Source of the DNA: Mitsuaria sp. WAJ17
GTDB taxonomy: Bacteria; Pseudomonadota; Gammaproteobacteria; Burkholderiales; Burkholderiaceae_C
Assembly (NCBI RefSeq): GCF_014174515.1
Contig: NZ_JACJUG010000016.1
Span: 1-64,000, forward strand
DNA length: 64,000 bases
Reading direction: 5' to 3'
A program made the position numbers and the translations under genes. Below, piece by piece: positions 39,260-48,096 of the stretch (its first letter is position 1; every line of letters begins with the position of its first letter). A model generated the notes under the pieces. The model did not search any database. It was not told the DNA's origin and was given only the letters and a program-made list of their open reading frames with translations.

Positions 39260-39385
39260 ACGGGCCGCGCAACTGGCGATGATGCCCCTGCTGCAGTGAG
39301 GGGCCAAGGTGGGTGACCACCGGGGAGCGCGGCTGCCAGCGCACCCTCGGTGGCCGGCAGATCCGCCGTTCGCCTGGGCAGCCGA
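39260..39385 (+). ncRNA. ZTP (pfl) riboswitch upstream of glyA
   Basis: The leader carries the conserved pieces of the ZTP/ZMP-sensing pfl riboswitch in order: CGCGCAACTGGCGATG (39267-39282), GTGGGTGACCACCGGGGAGC near 39309-39330, and the closing CCGCCGTTCGCCTGGGCAGC (39364-39383). The ACCACCGGGGAGCG and GCCGTTCGCCTGGGC blocks form the pseudoknot in the family. ZTP accumulates when 10-formyl-folate is short, and glyA is a known target class. The glyA ATG is about 70 bases downstream. Exact ends are estimated. Confidence 0.88.
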
Positions 39386-39453
39386 GCAAGGAGCATCAAG
39401 GATGCTTTCCTGCGATCCGGGCCCGGCTACAACCCTAGATTCCCACTGACACC

Positions 39454-40704
39454 ATGTTCGACCGCACCCAATCCACCCTGGCCGCCATCGATCCCGACCT
39501 CTGGACCGCCATCCAGAACGAGAACCGCCGCCAGGAAGAGCACATCGAGCTGATCGCCTCCGAGAACTACACCTCGCCGGCCGTCATGCAGGCCCAGGGC
39601 AGCCAGCTGACCAACAAGTACGCCGAGGGCTACCCCGGCAAGCGCTACTACGGTGGCTGCGAGTATGTCGATGTCGTCGAGCAACTGGCCATCGACCGCC
39701 TGAAGCAACTCTTCGGCGCCCAGTTCGCCAATGTGCAGCCCAACTCCGGCTCGCAAGCCAACCAGGGTGTGTTCTTCGGCCTGCTGCAGCCCGGCGACAC
39801 CATCATGGGCATGAGCCTGGCAGAAGGCGGCCACCTGACCCACGGCATGCCGCTGAACATGTCGGGCAAGTGGTTCAAGGTCGTGTCCTACGGTCTCGAC
39901 GCCAACGAGGCCATCGACTACGACGCCATGGAGCGCATCGCCCGCGAGCACAAGCCCAAGCTCATCATCGCCGGCGCCTCCGCCTACTCCCTGCGCATCG
40001 ACTTCGAGCGCTTCGGCAAGATCGCCAAGGAGATCGGCGCCTACTTCATGGTGGACATGGCCCATTACGCCGGCCTGATCGCCGCGGGCGTCTATCCCAA
40101 CCCTCTGCCGCATGCCGACGTCGTGACCTCCACGACGCACAAGAGCTTGCGCGGCCCGCGCGGCGGCATCATCCTGACCAACAGCGAAGAGATCAGCAAG
40201 AAGATCAATTCGGCCATCTTCCCCGGCATTCAGGGCGGCCCGCTGATGCACGTCATCGCCGGCAAGGCCGTGGCCTTCAAGGAAGCGCTGAGCCCCGAGT
40301 TCAAGGCCTACCAGGAACAGGTGGTCAAAAACGCCAAGGTGCTGGCGGAGACCCTGATTGAGCGCGGCCTGCGCATCGTGTCCGGCGGCACTGAAAGCCA
40401 CGTCATGCTGGTGGACCTGCGTCCCAAGGGCCTGACCGGCAAGGAGGCCGAGGCCATCCTGGGTGCCGCCCACATGACCTGCAACAAGAACGGCATCCCC
40501 AACGACCCGCAGAAGCCCATGGTCACCAGCGGCATCCGCCTTGGCACGCCGGCCATGACGACGCGCGGCTTCAAGGAGGATCAGGTGCGCGCCACCGCCC
40601 ACCTGATTGCCGACGTGCTGGACAAGCCTCACGACGAAGCCAACCTGGCCACGGTGCGCGAGAAGGTCGCTGCCCTGACCCGCCAGTTCCCCGTCTACCG
40701 CTAA
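39454..40704 (+). CDS. glyA: serine hydroxymethyltransferase
   Basis: PLP enzyme converting serine and tetrahydrofolate to glycine and methylene-THF; 416 residues. PLP-lysine motif [13 protein letters not shown] (about 225-237, [12 protein letters not shown]), [16 protein letters not shown] at the start and [20 protein letters not shown] near the end. The promoter region lies behind a terminator, and a ZTP riboswitch in the leader implies control by one-carbon status. nrdR follows by 15 bases. Confidence 0.97.
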   Translation: MFDRTQSTLAAIDPDLWTAIQNENRRQEEHIELIASENYTSPAVMQAQGSQLTNKYAEGYPGKRYYGGCEYVDVVEQLAIDRLKQLFGAQFANVQPNSGSQANQGVFFGLLQPGDTIMGMSLAEGGHLTHGMPLNMSGKWFKVVSYGLDANEAIDYDAMERIAREHKPKLIIAGASAYSLRIDFERFGKIAKEIGAYFMVDMAHYAGLIAAGVYPNPLPHADVVTSTTHKSLRGPRGGIILTNSEEISKKINSAIFPGIQGGPLMHVIAGKAVAFKEALSPEFKAYQEQVVKNAKVLAETLIERGLRIVSGGTESHVMLVDLRPKGLTGKEAEAILGAAHMTCNKNGIPNDPQKPMVTSGIRLGTPAMTTRGFKEDQVRATAHLIADVLDKPHDEANLATVREKVAALTRQFPVYR

Positions 40705-40719
40705 GCCGGTCCGCCGCCG

Positions 40720-41163
40720 ATGCGCTGCCCTTTTTGTTCCCATCACGAAACCCAGGTCGCCGAGACCCGCGAGTCGGATGAGGGCGATGTGGTGCGCCGT
40801 CGGCGGCGCTGCCTGAGCTGCGACAAGCGCTTCACCACCTACGAACGGGCCGAGATCGCCCTGCCCGCGGTGGTCAAGAAGGACGGCACCCGCGCCGACT
40901 TCGACCCCGCCAAGCTGCGAGCATCCATGCAACTGGCCCTGCGCAAGCGGCCGGTGAGCATTGAGCAGATCGACGCGGCCCTGGAGCGCATCCAGGACAA
41001 GCTGCTGACCAGTGGCGCCCGAGAAATCCCCTCCACCAAGCTCGGCGAGCTGGTCATGCGCGAGCTCAAGCGCATCGACAAGGTGGCCTACGTCCGCTTC
41101 GCCTCGGTCTACCGCAGCTTCGAAGACGTGGACGAATTCCGGCAGCTGATCCGGGACATCTGA
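40720..41163 (+). CDS. nrdR: transcriptional repressor NrdR
   Basis: Represses ribonucleotide reductase genes in response to dATP/ATP; 147 residues. Zinc ribbon [20 protein letters not shown] with [13 protein letters not shown], then the ATP-cone ([18 protein letters not shown]). Length and order match the family. The glyA-nrdR pair is conserved in Burkholderiales. Confidence 0.96.
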   Translation: MRCPFCSHHETQVAETRESDEGDVVRRRRRCLSCDKRFTTYERAEIALPAVVKKDGTRADFDPAKLRASMQLALRKRPVSIEQIDAALERIQDKLLTSGAREIPSTKLGELVMRELKRIDKVAYVRFASVYRSFEDVDEFRQLIRDI

Positions 41164-41298
41164 ACACGCCGCCCCACCCGCACTAACGCGAAAAGTCCGC
41201 AGCCTTGCGGACCGGCTCCTCCAGCTCTCACGCGCCCTGTGGATGCAGGCCGGCATCGCCGGCCCTACCCTGCAGGCCTTCACCAACGAAGGCCTGCC

Positions 41299-41928
41299 GT
41301 GCGACTCCTCCCTGCTCAAATTCCGACCCAGCGCCAGCCTCAGCCGCCGGCTCGACGCTCGGCTTGCGCTCCAGCGCCGCTCCCCCCCCTTACCCGCCAG
41401 CAAGGCTTCGGCCTGGTCAGCGCCCTGATGACTCTTGCGGTGCTTGGTGTGCTGAGCCAGCTCGCCTTGCCGGCCCTGCAGAGTGCCGTCATCAAGCGGC
41501 GCCTGGAAACGCTGGCCGCCGAATTCGCCCATGACCTCCAACTGGCGCGCAGCCTCGCACTCAGCGGCGAGCAGGCCCTACGCCTCAGCGTGATACGCCT
41601 GCCCGGCGGCACCTGCTACGTATTGCATCTGGCCCCTCATGATCGCTGCCACTGCGGCGCCACCGGCGCCCATTGCGAGTCTGACGCAGCGCCCGTCAAG
41701 TACCGCTGGATCGCGGGCGCCAGTGGTACCCGGCTCACGGCCAATGTCTCTGGGGTCACCCTGCATCCCGGCGAAGGTTTCGTCACCAGCGCCGGTACCT
41801 TTCGCGTCGAGCAGTCCGCCACGGGTCGCGGCATCTGGTACCTCCTGAGCCCTGCCGGACGTGTCCGGGCTTGCGCCCGCGACTGGGGGCCCAGCGCCCT
41901 GCCACCTTGCCCTCGTCCCCTGGCCTGA
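41299..41928 (+). CDS. GspH/FimT-type minor pilin
   Basis: A pseudopilin of about 209 residues. The class III-type signal is QQGFGLVSALMTLAVLGVLS, with predicted cleavage after Gly36 and a Ser instead of Glu at position +5. A globular GspH-like domain with several Cys (HDRCHCGATGAHCE) follows. The GTG at 41299 is chosen for GAAGG six bases upstream; an alternative GTG at 41239 lacks a ribosome site. It heads five co-oriented minor pilin genes with tight spacing. The leader is long and Pro/Arg-rich. Confidence 0.7.
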   Translation: MRLLPAQIPTQRQPQPPARRSACAPAPLPPLTRQQGFGLVSALMTLAVLGVLSQLALPALQSAVIKRRLETLAAEFAHDLQLARSLALSGEQALRLSVIRLPGGTCYVLHLAPHDRCHCGATGAHCESDAAPVKYRWIAGASGTRLTANVSGVTLHPGEGFVTSAGTFRVEQSATGRGIWYLLSPAGRVRACARDWGPSALPPCPRPLA

Positions 41929-41962
41929 TCCCCGGCCAGCTGCAGATCAAAGAGAGCCCTTC

Positions 41963-42532
41963 ATGTACCGCTTACAACCTTTGCACTCGCCGTGCTTCCG
42001 GCCGCCCCGGGAGCTCGGCCAGGACTGCCCCTCGAACCTGTCGCCAGAGAACGCGCCCCTCGTCACCCACCCGGCGCGCAGGTGCCAGAGTGGGCTGAGC
42101 CTCATCGAAGTGCTGGTCGCCCTGTGCATCACCGCCACCCTGGCCGCCCTCGCCTGGCCGCGCTTCGAGGGGGTCCTGCACCGGGCCCGCCGCAGCGAAG
42201 CGCAGACAGCCTTGTCCGAGGTGCTGAACGCCCAGTCCCGCTACCGCAGCAGCCATGGGCGCTATGCCGGCAGCCTCGCCGAATTGGGACTTGCCGCCAG
42301 CCCCCTTCAGCACTACCAGTTGCGCCTGCTCGATTTGCCTAAATCCGACGCAGACCCCGATGCCGAGCCCTTCAGCAAAGGCTTCGTCGCCCAGGCCACC
42401 CCGCAGCTCACCAGCCCCCAGGCGCATGACCGCGCCTGCGCCGTGCTGCGCCTGACCCTGGAAGGCCGACAGCTCACCCATAGCGCTTCAGATGCAGCGG
42501 GCCGCCCGAGCACCCCCTGCTGGCCCCGATGA
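41963..42532 (+). CDS. PilE/GspG-like type IV pilin
   Basis: A 189-residue pilin-like protein. After a 44-residue leader comes QSGLSLIEVLVALCITATLA with Glu at +5, cleavage after Gly44. The remaining domain (QTALSEVLNAQSRYRSSHGR, YAGSLAELGL) is PilE-like. A GAGAGCC precedes the ATG. Its stop overlaps the pilW-like ATG (ATGA). Confidence 0.75.
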   Translation: MYRLQPLHSPCFRPPRELGQDCPSNLSPENAPLVTHPARRCQSGLSLIEVLVALCITATLAALAWPRFEGVLHRARRSEAQTALSEVLNAQSRYRSSHGRYAGSLAELGLAASPLQHYQLRLLDLPKSDADPDAEPFSKGFVAQATPQLTSPQAHDRACAVLRLTLEGRQLTHSASDAAGRPSTPCWPR

Positions 42533-43296
42533 GCCGCGCGCTGCAGCTCGCAGTCGTCCGGCCGGACAGTTGCCGCCCTGGCCAGGGCCCTGCTCGCCCC
42601 TTGTCCAGCCAAAGTGGATGGACGCTGGTGGACCTGATGATCGGCATGGCCGTGGGCCTCTTCCTGTGCGCGGTGGCCGGCACCCTCGTGCTCAGCCAGT
42701 GGCGTGAGCATCGGCACCTGCTGGCCGAAACCCTTCTCCAGCAGGAGCTGCGCAACGCCATTGCCTTGATGCGCCATGAAGTCCATCGCAGCGGCGCCGA
42801 CCCGGCGGCTCATGAGCTGGTTCCCGAGCGGGGCCAGGCCACTGCACCTCCCCCGGAAGCCCCGCGCCTCCAACTGCTGCTTGAGGGCGCCCCCATACCC
42901 GACGATCGTGCCGGTGCCGGTGACGGCGTGAGCCTGACCTATATCCGATCAGAACCGGGCGAGCCTCGCCGACGCATCGAACGCGGCTTCCGTCTGCAGG
43001 GCACACAGCTGCAGTACCTGCTGGAGCGCAGCTGGCAGCCCTGGACCGACAGCAACGCCGTCCGTTTCATCCGGATGGAAGTGCGCCTGAACCGGTCCAA
43101 GGACGCACTGCCTGAGTCCTGCACCTGTGCCAGCGCCCGTCGCACCCCGCGATCCTGCGAGGCCCTGCTGCAGGCGCAGGTACTCCACGTGCTGCTGGTC
43201 GGCCAGTCCCGCCTGGAGCCCCGCACGGTGCGCAGCATCAGCAGCAGCATTCACGTTCGCAACCAGCGCCTGGAATGGCCCCCTTCGCCATGCTGA
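42529..43296 (+). CDS. PilW-like minor pilin
   Basis: A 255-residue protein with leader 1-30, then QSGWTLVDLMIGMAVGLFLC; Asp replaces Glu at +5. The rest is PilW-like (LLAETLLQQELRNAIALMRH, YIRSEPGEP, and Cys-containing SCTCASARRTPRSC). Coupled to the preceding gene. PilW takes part in priming pilus assembly in family members. Confidence 0.78.
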   Translation: MSRALQLAVVRPDSCRPGQGPARPLSSQSGWTLVDLMIGMAVGLFLCAVAGTLVLSQWREHRHLLAETLLQQELRNAIALMRHEVHRSGADPAAHELVPERGQATAPPPEAPRLQLLLEGAPIPDDRAGAGDGVSLTYIRSEPGEPRRRIERGFRLQGTQLQYLLERSWQPWTDSNAVRFIRMEVRLNRSKDALPESCTCASARRTPRSCEALLQAQVLHVLLVGQSRLEPRTVRSISSSIHVRNQRLEWPPSPC

Positions 43297-43469
43297 GCTT
43301 CTCCACAGAAGTCGATGACGGATGCATCTGCAGCAGCTGCAGCGCCACCGCCCCCGACGCCCCACGCTCCGTCCCAATCCGTCGTCCGCCCCACCCTCGA
43401 TCTCCCCCGCCGCACCGGCCCCGCCGTGCCTGCGCCCCCATCCGACGGCTTGACCGGCGCCGTGACCGC

Positions 43470-44783
43470 ATGCCTGTGTCCCCGCCCGGTGGTCCCGGCC
43501 ACTCCATCGCAGGCATGGCTACGCTCGCCACGCTCATGGTCCTGATGCTGCTGATGAGCATGGTGGCCCTCCTGAGCGCCCGAGTGGTCCAGGGCGAGCA
43601 AATGGGCAGCGAAGCGCTGGTGCAGGGCCATCAGCGCCAAAGCCTGCAGGAAAGCGGCCTGGACTGGGGCCTGCAGCTGCTGAACAGCCCTCATCTCGAC
43701 GCCGACTGCCGGCCAGGCACCGGCACCGGGCCTGCCTTCGGCGACAGCTTGACCCACATGGACGAGCGGGGGCATCGGCTGGTACGTGCCCCCTGGCAGG
43801 GACTCCCCTTTCCTTGCGCGGTCGATGACGGCACCTGGCGATGCCAATGCCCTCCCGGAGTCCCGCCCGCCTCATCCCCCACCCCCGGGCCCTCCCACGC
43901 GAGGACCTTCACCGACCGGCTGGCTCGCTTCAGCCTGGAGTTCCAAGGAAAGGAACGCCCAGAGGCCTCAGCTTGGCACCGCCGGACCCTACGCCTCCTG
44001 GTGCAATCCTGCGCCGAGGGCCAGAGCCCCTGCGAGTTGCCAGGCACGGCGGCCTCCAGCCCTCTGCCGCCCACGGGGCAGGCTCAGCTCGTGGTGCTCG
44101 CCTCGGCTCTGGCACAAGCTCCCGGGAGTGCATTGACCAGCGCCTCCACGGTGGATCTTCGTGGCCTGTCAGGCACGCAAGCGGGCCTGGCCTTGCCCCC
44201 CGATCCGGACAGCGCCTGGGTGCTCCAGGCTGGCGCCGACGTGCTTGGTGCCGAGGCCCACATCCAGGGGCCGCCGGGCGGTACGCCCGGTACCCTGGTC
44301 CGTCGCAAGGAGGCGGAGCTCGCCCTGGCGCCGAATGCCTTCTTCCGGCGCTACTTCGGCCTGCTGCCCTCGCAGTACCACGAACGCAGCGGGCTGTCCG
44401 TGCTCGATTGCCGCGGTGTGGCGGACTGCAGCCCGGCGCTCGGTGCCCGTATCCGTTCCGGCCAGTCCTGGCTATGGGTGCTCGGGCCTCTTCAGCTGCG
44501 CAGCCCCCTGGTGCTGGGCAGCCGCGACAGCCCGCTGCTGATCCTGTGCGACAGCGCGCTGGACATCGACACCCCACTGCAGTTGCACGGCCTGATCTAC
44601 AGCCACGGGGCCGCCCGCATGCATGCCTCGGGCGGGGTTCTGCGCATTGATGGCGCCCTCCTCAGCGCTGGGGCCGTCACCCTGGCGGGGCAGGTGCAAA
44701 TCGTCCATGACGCTCCCCTGATACGTCGGCTGAGCGACCTGAGAGGCAGCTGGGTGCGGCTGCCTGGAGGATGGATCCCATGA
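43470..44783 (+). CDS. PilX-like pilus assembly membrane protein
   Basis: A 437-residue protein with N-terminal segment GGPGHSIAGMATLATLMVLM, continuing LLMSMVALLSARVVQGEQM as in PilX, then a large exported domain (QESGLDWGLQLLNSP, DCRPGTGTG, SVLDCRGVADCSPALG). No Glu is seen at +5. The start is doubtful: ATG 43470 gives a normal short leader but has no clear ribosome site; ATG 43275 overlaps pilW and adds 65 Arg/Pro-rich residues. Confidence 0.65.
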   Translation: MPVSPPGGPGHSIAGMATLATLMVLMLLMSMVALLSARVVQGEQMGSEALVQGHQRQSLQESGLDWGLQLLNSPHLDADCRPGTGTGPAFGDSLTHMDERGHRLVRAPWQGLPFPCAVDDGTWRCQCPPGVPPASSPTPGPSHARTFTDRLARFSLEFQGKERPEASAWHRRTLRLLVQSCAEGQSPCELPGTAASSPLPPTGQAQLVVLASALAQAPGSALTSASTVDLRGLSGTQAGLALPPDPDSAWVLQAGADVLGAEAHIQGPPGGTPGTLVRRKEAELALAPNAFFRRYFGLLPSQYHERSGLSVLDCRGVADCSPALGARIRSGQSWLWVLGPLQLRSPLVLGSRDSPLLILCDSALDIDTPLQLHGLIYSHGAARMHASGGVLRIDGALLSAGAVTLAGQVQIVHDAPLIRRLSDLRGSWVRLPGGWIP

Positions 44784-46162
44784 GCAAGCAGTTGCCAGCA
44801 AGGCATGTCATCCGCCTGAAGCCGTGCGCCTGGGGGCCTGGCCGTTCGTGGGCTTGTTCGTGGGCTTGTTCGTGGCACCGTCGGTGGACCCGACCACGGC
44901 GCCGCATAGAGCGCCCAGCGCAGCGCGCACCCGGGGGCCGGCCCTGGCAGCGAGGGGCGTACATGGCTGGTTGGAGCCTGGTGGAGGCCATGCTGGCAAG
45001 CCTGCTCCTGTGTGTCGGCATGGTGCTCCTGCTCAAGGGGCAGACCAACGCCCGGGCCTACAGCGACTTCGCCCGGGAGCGCGCCGCGGCGGCGGTGTTG
45101 GCAGAAGCCCAGATCGAGCGCCTGCGAAGCGGCGTGGCCGAAGGCGGCATGGTTGATGCTGAGGCCGCGTCCGACCGCTCTCCGACGTTCAGCGTCCGGC
45201 CTCCGGAAGGCCCGGAGGATGCTGACGGCGACGCTGACGAGACTGCCTGGCACAGAGACCTCGACAGCAGCCGCTACGCCTTTCGCCAACGGGTGCTCGC
45301 CGGAGCGATGCGCCCCTTGCAGGATGTCAACCTCCAGTTGCGCTGGCAGGACCGGTTCGGCGTGTGGCAGAGCCTTCGTTGGCCGGCCAGGTTGGCACCT
45401 GCCCAGCCAGCCACCGCGCTGCTGGCTTTCAGTCCCCAAGCCAGCGGGGATGTAGCCCTGACCCGCGCGCGCCATGCGGCCATTCCAGAGGCAGCCCGCA
45501 CGCTGGGCCCCGGATGGCTGGCTTTTCAGCCGGCGGGCGACAGCGCAGAGGCCTGGCTGGTGGATGCCCGCAGCGGCTGGGTCTTGGGCCGGTGCGAGCT
45601 CGGTGGGCGCGGCATCGACGAGCTTCGGACGGCCGATGTGGCCGACTGCCGATCGCGCATGGTCGGTGGCGGCGCGCTGCTGCTCAGTGGCGAAATCCAC
45701 TTTGACCTGGAGGACAGCCCCTCAGCCGACAAGCCCCGATCCAGCGCACTGCCCCTGAGCCTGGTGCTGAGTCTCAGCGACGCCGTGGCCTCGCCCGCGC
45801 CGCCGCTTTGCCGCAGCAATGCGGTTCGGGCGGTGGCAGACAGAAGGAAGGTGGTCAGCTACCACTGCCTTGTCTATCCCCGAGGCACAGATCAACGATG
45901 GAGCGGGCGCAGCGAACTGAGCGGCGCTGCCGCCGACCTGAAGCGCTTCCGTGTCTGCCGCTACAGCGCTGACCATGACCACGACGGGCACATCGCCAAC
46001 CCCGAGCACCCTGCGGACTACACCGACGTCGATGGCCCGCTCACCCAGCAGAACTTCCTCGTGATTCGCGCCGGTCTACTCTGCCCCGGCGGCCTGCCGC
46101 CCGACCCGGCAGCAGGCCGGCTGCTGGACCTGGGCACGCTGCCACATCAACCGCCGGAGTAG
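44780..46162 (+). CDS. PilV-like minor pilin
   Basis: A 460-residue protein with signal segment MAGWSLVEAMLASLLLCVGM (cleavage after Gly64, Glu at +5) and a long exported domain containing VLAEAQIERLRSGVAEGG and, near the C-terminus, DHDHDGHIANPEHPADYTDV. The ATG at 44780 is supported by GGAGG nine bases upstream and an ATGA overlap with the preceding stop. The leader before the pilin motif (about 64 residues) includes a 12-base tandem repeat (WACSWACSW). An ATG at 44963 would give a normal leader. Confidence 0.7.
   Translation: MSKQLPARHVIRLKPCAWGPGRSWACSWACSWHRRWTRPRRRIERPAQRAPGGRPWQRGAYMAGWSLVEAMLASLLLCVGMVLLLKGQTNARAYSDFARERAAAAVLAEAQIERLRSGVAEGGMVDAEAASDRSPTFSVRPPEGPEDADGDADETAWHRDLDSSRYAFRQRVLAGAMRPLQDVNLQLRWQDRFGVWQSLRWPARLAPAQPATALLAFSPQASGDVALTRARHAAIPEAARTLGPGWLAFQPAGDSAEAWLVDARSGWVLGRCELGGRGIDELRTADVADCRSRMVGGGALLLSGEIHFDLEDSPSADKPRSSALPLSLVLSLSDAVASPAPPLCRSNAVRAVADRRKVVSYHCLVYPRGTDQRWSGRSELSGAAADLKRFRVCRYSADHDHDGHIANPEHPADYTDVDGPLTQQNFLVIRAGLLCPGGLPPDPAAGRLLDLGTLPHQPPE
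44844..44879 (+). repeat. 12-bp tandem repeat inside the pilV-like leader
   Basis: GTTCGTGGGCTT occurs at 44844-44855 and 44856-44867, with a third imperfect copy (GTTCGTGGCACC) after it. In frame it encodes the repeated ACSW unit of the leader. Length change here would keep the frame. Confidence 0.6.
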
Positions 46163-46752
46163 TTCAGCCCTCGACCGCAGGGCGTCACCAAGCACCACAC
46201 CAGGCCACACCATGCAACGCTTGCCACGCCACACGGCAGCGCAAAGAACCACACAGCGCAGCAATGCAACACCATGAACCACGACGAACGATGCCATCCT
46301 TGCCGCCACAACCCTGCCGCGCAATGCAAACCATCGCCAGCCCCTGCCTCGCCTCACCCCGGCACCCCGGCACCCCGGCACCCCGGCACCCCGGCGCCCC
46401 GGCACCCGGCACCCGGCACCCGGCACCCGGCACCCGGCACCCGGCACCAGGCACCAGGCACCAGGCACCAGGCACAGCACAGCACAGGTCGAACTGGCCC
46501 GGCTTGACGGTGCTCTGCCGCTCGTCGAATCATGCACAGGCTCCGTCATGCTGTACTTGGCTGCCCGGGCCATGCCCAACTGCGCCGACACTCCCGTTTC
46601 CGAGCGCCATGAACGGCGCTACCCTGTTTGCGGGCTGGACCCTGCTTGGAAGGCCGGGGCCATTCCCTGCGGAGCACGCTATTCTTCGCCCCGTTCCATC
46701 GGGCGAACGCTGGCCGCAACGCCAGGGCCCGCCACCACACCGACACGCCATC
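46163..46752. other. 590-base low-complexity region before ribD
   Basis: Pyrimidine-rich, rich in CA/CC runs with ACCACAC- and CACCATGC-like words (46190-46330), then the short tandem repeats at 46361-46470. The ribD frame is open back to an ATG at 46264, so translation through the repeats is formally possible, but no domain is seen there. No FMN riboswitch was found. Confidence 0.5.
46361..46470. repeat. compound short tandem repeat (8-mers, then two kinds of 7-mers)
   Basis: Four copies of GGCACCCC plus one GGCGCCCC (46361-46400), then six copies of GGCACCC (46401-46442), then four copies of GGCACCA (46443-46470), all perfect and adjoining, ending in (GGCACA)GCACAGCACAGG. The change of unit length from 8 to 7 and of one base between blocks looks like stepwise slippage. 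The array lies in the pilV-ribD interval. Confidence 0.95.
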
Positions 46753-47961
46753 GTGAACACTGCCAGCCCTGACGACCGCCCGCTATCGCCCCAGGAAGCC
46801 ATGGAGCTGGCCCTGACGCTGTCGCGACGCGCCATCGGCCTCAGCGAACCCAATCCCCGCGTCGGTTGTGTGATCACGGACCCGGCGGGGCGCCTGCTGG
46901 GCGCCGGCCACACGCAGCAGGCGGGTGGCCCCCACGCCGAAGTGATGGCCTTGCGCGACGCCCGGGCCCGGGGGCATGGAGAGGCTGCGTTGGCTGGCGC
47001 CCATGTCTACGTGACGCTGGAGCCTTGTGCCCACCACGGTCGTACGCCGCCGTGCTGCGAGGCCCTGGCGGCAGCGCGCGTGGGCCGGGTGCACCTCGCT
47101 TTACTGGACCCCAACCCACTCGTGGCCGGCAAGGGTCGGGCGCACCTGGAAGCGGCAGGCATCACTTGCGAGCAGGGTCTCGGCGCCGTCGAGGCGCGTG
47201 AGATCAACATCGGCTTTCTGAGCCGCATGGTGCGAAGCCGGCCCTATGTGCGGATGAAGATCGCCGCCAGCCTGGACGGCCGCACCGCCCTGCCAGATGG
47301 CCGCAGCCAATGGATCACCGGCCCTGGTGCCCGCCAGGACGGCCAATGGTGGCGACAGCGGGCCAGCGCCATCCTCACCGGCCTGGGCACGGTCCGGGAC
47401 GACGACCCCCGGCTGGACCTGCGCCTGCCCGGCACGGAGGCGCCGCCACTTCAACCTCTGCGCGTGATCGTAGACTCCCGGCTGCAGACGCCCGCCAACG
47501 CCCGCATCCTCCAGCCCCCCGGCAGGGTGCTGCTGGTGCATGCGGGCCACCCCTCCACCACGCCATGGCCGGAGGGCGTCGAGACCCTGGCGTTGCCCGC
47601 AGGGCTGAAGGCCGGCCTGCCCGCGGGGCAGTCGCTCAACGCGCCTACCGTGGCGCAGGTCGAGCTGTCCAACGGGCCGCAGGTCGATCTGCCGGCCCTG
47701 CTGGCTGAGCTGGGCCGGCGCGGGGTCAACGAGCTCCATGTGGAAGCAGGAGCCACGCTCAACGGCGCTCTGCTGCGGGCCGGCCTGGTGGACGAGCTGC
47801 TGCTCTACCTGGCCCCCACGCTTCTGGGCGAGGGCCGGGGAATGGCCGCCCTGGGCCTGCTTCCAGAGCTGGCCGCCGCGCCCCGCTTCGACTGGCTGGA
47901 GACCCGTCCGGTGGACGGTGACCTCCGTCTGCGATTGCGTCGGCCCGGCCTGGGCTTCTGA
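46753..47961 (+). CDS. ribD: bifunctional riboflavin deaminase/reductase RibD
   Basis: Second and third steps of riboflavin synthesis; 402 residues. Deaminase domain with the zinc site HAEVMAL and TLEPCAHHGRTPPCCEAL; reductase domain with RPYVRMKIAASLDGRTALPD, SQWITG and LHVEAGATLNGALLRAGLVD. The start is not certain: GTG at 46753 (MNTASPDDRPLSPQEAMEL) gives a typical N-terminus; ATG at 46801 has AGGAAG ahead of it and is the alternative. Confidence 0.9.
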   Translation: MNTASPDDRPLSPQEAMELALTLSRRAIGLSEPNPRVGCVITDPAGRLLGAGHTQQAGGPHAEVMALRDARARGHGEAALAGAHVYVTLEPCAHHGRTPPCCEALAAARVGRVHLALLDPNPLVAGKGRAHLEAAGITCEQGLGAVEAREINIGFLSRMVRSRPYVRMKIAASLDGRTALPDGRSQWITGPGARQDGQWWRQRASAILTGLGTVRDDDPRLDLRLPGTEAPPLQPLRVIVDSRLQTPANARILQPPGRVLLVHAGHPSTTPWPEGVETLALPAGLKAGLPAGQSLNAPTVAQVELSNGPQVDLPALLAELGRRGVNELHVEAGATLNGALLRAGLVDELLLYLAPTLLGEGRGMAALGLLPELAAAPRFDWLETRPVDGDLRLRLRRPGLGF

Positions 47962-48096
47962 GTCCCGTGCCGGGCACCACCGCCCTCTTTCCCGCTTGGC
48001 CGGCGCCCTGAGCCCACTGCCGGGTCTCAAGGAACTGTGCATCTCCATCCCCGGGAAACACCGGATGGTCGCCTCGCCCCTCTACAATCCGCCCCT

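Noticed and set aside
46361..46470. Short repeat array considered as plasmid or phage origin iterons
   Set aside because: No rep gene, no AT-rich region and the unit length changes within the array; slippage is simpler.
46500..46752. FMN riboswitch upstream of ribD
   Set aside because: None of the conserved RFN blocks was seen here or between ribD and ribB.
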